From contig NZ_JACBNY010000004.1 of assembly GCF_013449735.1 (NCBI RefSeq), positions 1 to 64,000 of the forward strand: a stretch of DNA of 64,000 bases, in the 5' to 3' direction. This DNA is from Pseudolactococcus laudensis. Lineage in GTDB: Bacteria > Bacillota > Bacilli > Lactobacillales > Streptococcaceae. Below are positions 59,687 through 64,000 of this stretch, piece by piece. The translations under genes were made by a program, and so were the position numbers. A model generated the notes under the pieces. That model saw only the letters and a program-made list of their open reading frames with translations. It had not been told where the DNA came from and made no database searches. Every line of letters begins with the position of its first letter. Position 1 is the first letter of the stretch.

Positions 59687-61411
59687 TTAATCAGGTTGAA
59701 TCTCATAGCGAATGAGATTCTTACAAACACCTGCCGGACACCGTTTGTCTACAACATGTGCGACATACTCATCCCGGAAATAACGTAGAGTTGACAGGAC
59801 TGGATTTGGTGCAGTTTGTCCTAAACCACACAAGGAATTGCCTTTGATATGGTCACAAAGCTCTTCCATTTTATCTAAATCTTCTAGTGCCGCTTTACCC
59901 ATGGTAATCTTGTCAAGTATTTCCAGTAAACGTTTGGTACCAATACGACAAGGCACACATTTGCCACAGCTTTCCTCAACTGTAAATTCAAGGAAGAACT
60001 TGGCAATATCAACCATACAGTTGCCCTCGTCCATGACAATCAAACCACCAGAGCCCATCATCGAGCCGATTTCAATCAAATTATCATAGTCAATTGGAAT
60101 ATCGTAATGTTGCATCGGAATACAACCACCAGATGGCCCACCTGTTTGTGCTGCCTTAAATTGCTTACCATCTGGAATACCGCCACCGATATCTTCAACG
60201 ATTTCTCTTAATGTGGTGCCTAATGGAATTTCAACCAATCCTGTATTTTCAATTTTGCCACCAAGTGCAAAAACTTTGGTTCCCTTGGATTTTTCAGTCC
60301 CCATACTTGCAAACCATTCCGGACCCTCAAGAATGATTTTCGGAATATTAGCATAAGTTTCGACATTATTGACAATCGTCGGTTGGCCAAACAAGCCTTT
60401 TACTGCAGGAAATGGTGGTTTTGGTCGTGGCTCCCCTCGACGTCCTTCAATACTTTCAAGAAGGGCTGTTTCTTCACCACAGACAAAGGCACCCGCGCCT
60501 AAACGTAAATCAATATCAAAATCAAAGCCTGTGCCAAATATATTTTGACCAAGTAGACCTAATGCTCGAGCTTGTTCAATTGCAATCTCTAAGCGTTCAA
60601 CAGCGGTGGGATATTCTGCACGAACATAAATATAGCCTTGATTGGCACCAATTGTAAAGCCTGCAATCGCCATTGCTTCAAGAACAGCATGCGGATTTCC
60701 TTCTAAAACAGAACGATCCATAAAAGCGCCTGGATCTCCTTCATCTGCATTACAAATGACATATTTCTGATCTGAAACACTCGCCTTAGCAAATGCCCAT
60801 TTTCGAAAAGTTGGAAAGCCTCCACCACCACGGCCACGCAATCCTGAAGTTTCTAAAATTTTGATGATATCGTCTGCCGTATAATCGTTGACAACTTTAG
60901 CTAAGGCTTGATAGCCATCAAAAGCGATATAATCTGAGATTTTTTCTGGATCAATTCGACCACAGTTATCAAGCGCTACCCGTTTTTGTTTATGATAAAA
61001 CGGTGTATCCATTAGCTTATTGACAACTTCTTTTGTTTTATGATCATGATATAAGAGCTTTTCAACATACTCACCCTTTATCAAATGCTGATTCACAATT
61101 TTCTTGGCATCTTTTGGTTTAACTTGATGATAAAAAACACCATCTGGATAGACGATAACAATCGGTCCTTGCGCACAAAGTCCAAAACACCCCGTCCGAA
61201 CAACATTAACCTTATCCGTCATGTCATTTTTAGCTAGCTCTTCTTTTACAGCTGCGACAAAATCATCACTTTTTGAAGAAAGGCATCCCGTCCCTGCACA
61301 GACCATGATCTCAAAATCAAACGGGTGATCACCCGCTTCTTCCATCCGCATAGCGACAGATTGCCGATTGACATTTCGTAAATCAGTTAATTGCTTCCAA
61401 TTTTTGATCAA
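59687..61411 (-). CDS. hndC: NADH/NADP-dependent hydrogenase subunit, NuoF-like (HndC/HydB), truncated at the C-terminus
   Basis: The 574-residue protein has an N-terminal thioredoxin-like [2Fe-2S] domain (CAGTGCLSS, RTGCFGLCAQGP), the NuoF core with the Gly-rich NADH loop (GLRGRGGGGFPTFRKW), the FMN site (ICNADEGDPGAFMDR), and a [4Fe-4S] site (CGKCVPCRIGTKR). It would take electrons between NAD(P)H and the hydrogenase. Start is TTG with AAAGGAG upstream. The C-terminal ferredoxin domain is cut off by TAA at 59689-59687. Confidence 0.9.
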   Translation of the reverse strand: MIKNWKQLTDLRNVNRQSVAMRMEEAGDHPFDFEIMVCAGTGCLSSKSDDFVAAVKEELAKNDMTDKVNVVRTGCFGLCAQGPIVIVYPDGVFYHQVKPKDAKKIVNQHLIKGEYVEKLLYHDHKTKEVVNKLMDTPFYHKQKRVALDNCGRIDPEKISDYIAFDGYQALAKVVNDYTADDIIKILETSGLRGRGGGGFPTFRKWAFAKASVSDQKYVICNADEGDPGAFMDRSVLEGNPHAVLEAMAIAGFTIGANQGYIYVRAEYPTAVERLEIAIEQARALGLLGQNIFGTGFDFDIDLRLGAGAFVCGEETALLESIEGRRGEPRPKPPFPAVKGLFGQPTIVNNVETYANIPKIILEGPEWFASMGTEKSKGTKVFALGGKIENTGLVEIPLGTTLREIVEDIGGGIPDGKQFKAAQTGGPSGGCIPMQHYDIPIDYDNLIEIGSMMGSGGLIVMDEGNCMVDIAKFFLEFTVEESCGKCVPCRIGTKRLLEILDKITMGKAALEDLDKMEELCDHIKGNSLCGLGQTAPNPVLSTLRYFRDEYVAHVVDKRCPAGVCKNLIRYEIQPD

Positions 61412-61475
61412 ACCTACTCACTCCTTTCTGCGATTCCACTCCGTGAAATCTTGAAACTTAACCTGAAACTGAACT

Positions 61476-61991
61476 TTAAACACCCGACGCTTCCTTTTGG
61501 TAAGTCGCAAGAACCTTTTCACTTTTCTTTTTGTTTAATCGGCCATAAACTTCTTCATTAACTTTTAGTACAGGCGCCAAACCACAAGCACCTATGCAAC
61601 GACAAGACTCCAAAGTAAATTTTTTGTCTTCTGTCGTTTCGCCAGACTTAATAGCTAATAGTGTGGATAAATCATCCAAAATATCACCAGCACCTTTAAC
61701 GTAACAAGCCGTTCCCATACAGATGCTAATCGTATACTCTCCTTTTGCTACAAAAGAAAATTGCGAATAGAATGTTGCAGTGCTGTAGAGTTCTTCTAAT
61801 GGCACATCTAAAGCCTTTGCCATTCGTTCTAACAATTCTTTTGGTAGATAGCCATAAATCCGTTGCGTTTCCTGCAATAAGGGCATCTGTGCCCCTCGTT
61901 GGCTTCCTAATCGTGATAGCGCCATTTCAAATTCTTCTTTTTGACTTTCTGTTTCAACAAAATCAGCTTGAACAATTTTTCTTTCAATCAC
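61476..61991 (-). CDS. hndA: NADH/NADP-dependent hydrogenase subunit, NuoE-like (HndA/HydC)
   Basis: The start is probably GTG at 61991, eight bases after AAGGGAG; the frame extends to 62018. The 171-residue protein has the thioredoxin-like [2Fe-2S] fold with Cys in CMGTACYVKGA and ESCRCIGACGLAP. It is the only fully intact member of the hydrogenase set. First gene of the cluster, with a promoter and cre-like site upstream. Confidence 0.88.
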   Translation of the reverse strand: MIERKIVQADFVETESQKEEFEMALSRLGSQRGAQMPLLQETQRIYGYLPKELLERMAKALDVPLEELYSTATFYSQFSFVAKGEYTISICMGTACYVKGAGDILDDLSTLLAIKSGETTEDKKFTLESCRCIGACGLAPVLKVNEEVYGRLNKKKSEKVLATYQKEASGV

Positions 61992-62060
61992 TACTGTTAC
62001 TCCCTTCATGATTATCAACTAATGACCCGTCAACTTACCAAGTTTCTCAAACAGAAATTT

Positions 62061-62097
62061 GGCAAGCGCTTACATTTTTTTGTATAGGTTTATTATA
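62061..62097 (-). promoter_or_regulatory. -10 box and cre-like site of the hydrogenase-PFOR cluster
   Basis: TATAAT lies at 62097-62092 on the minus strand; the -35 box is poor. TGTAAGCGCTTGCC at 62074-62061, ten to twenty bases downstream of the expected start, has the perfect core AAGCGCTT of CcpA sites. The remaining interval up to leuD (62098-62252) is AT-rich and shows no gene. Confidence 0.6.
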
Positions 62098-62252
62098 TCA
62101 CTTTTTTGCCACTTTTCTATTACTTTTTTTATTTTAATCGAAAAAAATAATACCCTTAATCGCAATAGTAGCAAGGTTTTGTCGGATGTGTTTTACATTT
62201 TAAGTTTATCTTGCTATGTTTTTTTATTAGAAAAATATCAAAAAAAATAACA

Positions 62253-62282
62253 AAAACTCTCTATCAAAAGATAAAGAGTTTA
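62253..62282 (-). terminator. Terminator of leuCD
   Basis: AACTCTTTATC and GATAGAGAGTTTTT form the stem and T run on the minus strand, after leuD. Confidence 0.8.
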
Positions 62283-62292
62283 GTTGGTCATT

Positions 62293-62883
62293 TTATTGCC
62301 AATAGGCTGGTCTTTGCTTCTCATAAGCGGTAATTAGTTCTTCATATTGTAACGTAATGCCAATATCATCAAGGCCATTGACAAGTTTTCGCTTCCATTC
62401 CGCATCAATGTCAAAAGTAAAATCACCTTTTGATGTTTTGATGACTTGATGAGGCAAATCAATCTCAATCGTTTCATCTGGCGATAAAGCTGCTAGAATT
62501 TCACGAGTTTCTATAGGTTGCACAATAGGGAGAATCCCATTTTTTAGCTCATTATTATAGTGAATATCGGAAAACGAACCAGCAATTACTGCGCGAAAAC
62601 CATAATCCTTAATCGCCCAAGCCGCGTGTTCACGAGATGATCCAGAGCCAAAGTTATCCCCTGAAATCAAAATCGTTGCCTGACGATATTCCGGATGATT
62701 GAGGATAAAGTCAGGGTTTTCTGCCTCACCATCACTCAGATAACGCCATTCAAAAAACATATTTTTACCAAAACCTGTTTTATCTGTTGCCTTCAAAAAC
62801 TGTTTGGGAATGATTTGGTCGGTATCAATATTATCATTCATCAGTGGCACGGTTGTGCCTTTATAAACTGTAAATTTTTCCAT
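62293..62883 (-). CDS. leuD: 3-isopropylmalate dehydratase small subunit
   Basis: The 196-residue protein has the [14 protein letters not shown] and [15 protein letters not shown] motifs of the aconitase small (swivel) domain. With LeuC it isomerises 2-isopropylmalate to 3-isopropylmalate in leucine synthesis. Its ATG overlaps the leuC stop by one base. Confidence 0.95.
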   Translation of the reverse strand: MEKFTVYKGTTVPLMNDNIDTDQIIPKQFLKATDKTGFGKNMFFEWRYLSDGEAENPDFILNHPEYRQATILISGDNFGSGSSREHAAWAIKDYGFRAVIAGSFSDIHYNNELKNGILPIVQPIETREILAALSPDETIEIDLPHQVIKTSKGDFTFDIDAEWKRKLVNGLDDIGITLQYEELITAYEKQRPAYWQ

Positions 62884-64000
62884 TAGGCAAGCACCTCCCG
62901 TGCGTCTACAAATTTGCCATTGATAGCAGCTAGAGCTGCCATGACCGGACTACAAAGGTGTGTCCGCGCGCCATGGCCTTGACGTCCCTCAAAGTTACGG
63001 TTGGACGTTGACGCACAATGAACGCCTTCTGGCAAATGGTCAGGGTTCATACCCAGACACATCGAACAACCAGGCTCACGCCATTCAAAGCCAGCATCTA
63101 TAAAGATTTTATCCAAACCGAGTGCTTCCGCCGCTTTTTTTACTGGGCGGCTGCCTGGCACGACAATAGCTGTCAGCTTATCAGAAATTTTGTGACCTTT
63201 GACGATCTCAGCAGCCAGTTGTAAGTCACTGAGACGGGCATTAGTACAAGATCCGATAAAGACATAACCTAGGTCAATATCACTTGGCTTACCGCCTGGT
63301 GTTAAATCCATATATTGATAAGCACGTTCATCATTGAAGTCTTTGATTTCTGGGAACGTTTCTGTAAATTCAATCCCCATTTCCGGGTTAGTTCCCCAAG
63401 TTACCATAGGCGCAAGTTTTGAGACATCAATCGTGATAACTTTATCATAGACGGCATCCTCATCAGACGGCAAAGTTTGCCAGTCTGCAATTGCTGCAGC
63501 CATATCTTTCGGTGCGAAATCACGACCAGTCACATAATCATACGTTTTTTGGTCTGGATTCATGAGCCCAATTTTTGAGCCAAATTCAATGGCCATATTA
63601 CAAATCGTCATGCGTTCTTCCATTTCAAGTGCCGCAATCGCCTCACCTGTATATTCAACAGCATAACCAACGCCAGCATCAACCCCATGCTTAGCAATCA
63701 AGGCTAGGATAAAATCCTTAGAATAAACCCCGTTAGCAGGTTTGCCAACAAAGTTAACTTTCATCTGTTTTGGTTTCACTTGCCAAAGTGTTTGTGTCGC
63801 AAAAACATGCTCAACTTCACTTGTGCCAATCCCAAAAGCAATAGCTCCAAAAGCCCCGTTTGTCGCTGTGTGAGAGTCACCACAAACAACAACCTTACCA
63901 GGTTGTGAATTTCCAGTCTCAGGTCCCACCATGTGAACAATCCCTTGACGAGATGACCCATGCGTCGCAGCATCAATCCCGAATTCTTCGACATTACGCG
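62883..64000 (-). CDS. leuC: 3-isopropylmalate dehydratase large subunit (3' part; 5' end outside the window)
   Basis: The frame is open to the window edge; an internal ATG at 63932 is not the start, since family text ([18 protein letters not shown]) runs upstream of it. The [4Fe-4S] cysteines lie in IGSCTNAR and [11 protein letters not shown], and the [14 protein letters not shown] motif is present. The first Cys-independent N-terminal part is outside. It is co-transcribed with leuD. Confidence 0.95.
   Translation of the reverse strand, partial: RNVEEFGIDAATHGSSRQGIVHMVGPETGNSQPGKVVVCGDSHTATNGAFGAIAFGIGTSEVEHVFATQTLWQVKPKQMKVNFVGKPANGVYSKDFILALIAKHGVDAGVGYAVEYTGEAIAALEMEERMTICNMAIEFGSKIGLMNPDQKTYDYVTGRDFAPKDMAAAIADWQTLPSDEDAVYDKVITIDVSKLAPMVTWGTNPEMGIEFTETFPEIKDFNDERAYQYMDLTPGGKPSDIDLGYVFIGSCTNARLSDLQLAAEIVKGHKISDKLTAIVVPGSRPVKKAAEALGLDKIFIDAGFEWREPGCSMCLGMNPDHLPEGVHCASTSNRNFEGRQGHGARTHLCSPVMAALAAINGKFVDAREVLA

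Overview
The window reads as a low-GC Firmicute chromosome, most likely Streptococcaceae and close to Lactococcus in the broad sense. The evidence is the RNA polymerase epsilon subunit upstream of RNase J1, separate CoaB and CoaC genes followed by a PanT-like transporter, MecA and a TagO/RgpG-type transferase next to a sufCDSUB operon, a YidC lipoprotein, and an N5-(carboxyethyl)ornithine synthase of the lactococcal type. No rRNA, tRNA or CRISPR array was seen. The species cannot be fixed from sequence reading alone.

Layout. 1-3.8 kb is an AT-rich accessory stretch: the tail of an IS3-family transposase, ceo, a lipoprotein, gene remnants and three copies of one stem-loop repeat. 3.8-9.4 kb holds an esterase, a ten-copy 61-bp tandem repeat, a glucose-type PTS EIICBA with its BglG-type antiterminator, a tautomerase and a small DUF2187-like gene. 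9.5-25.5 kb is housekeeping: coaB-coaC-panT, phosphoglucomutase, yidC, a ROK kinase, the t6A operon tsaB-rimI-rimI-tsaD, rpoY-rnjA, add, an EndA-like nuclease, sprT and tex. 25.7-37.9 kb has a lectin-like secreted protein, rpoC, rpoB with a long leader, and an ABC exporter. 38-49.5 kb has ATP-dependent PEP carboxykinase, the suf operon with a tRNA-guanine transglycosylase gene inside it, tagO, a HAD phosphatase and mecA. 49.5-54.2 kb has an amino-acid ABC transporter, a DUF4430 lipoprotein, MsmK and a DEAD-box helicase. 54.2-62 kb is a pyruvate:ferredoxin oxidoreductase / flavodoxin / electron-bifurcating [FeFe]-hydrogenase cluster. The window closes with leuD and the 3' part of leuC.

The most striking region is 54.2-62 kb. 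It would form a complete anaerobic route from pyruvate to acetyl-CoA, reduced flavodoxin or ferredoxin, and H2, but four of its genes are damaged. The PFOR gene is cut by an in-frame TGA plus a frameshift at an A9 run. The flavodoxin gene has lost one base. The NuoF-like subunit has a TAA just before its C-terminal ferredoxin domain. The catalytic hydrogenase is reduced to about its last 85 residues. This looks like an unusual fermentation module caught decaying, unless some lesions are sequencing errors.

A second original observation is a dispersed, quasi-palindromic repeat with a 60-61 bp period at four intergenic loci (about 5.0-5.6, 14.5, 20.8 and 27.5 kb). Its hairpin stem varies by paired changes between loci, and each locus sits beside a strong terminator and a conserved GGCT-GGACAAA-like motif. 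Other points of note are a PTS EIICBA that lacks the EIIB phosphocysteine segment, the tgt gene inside suf, and a terminator-like hairpin in the rpoB leader.
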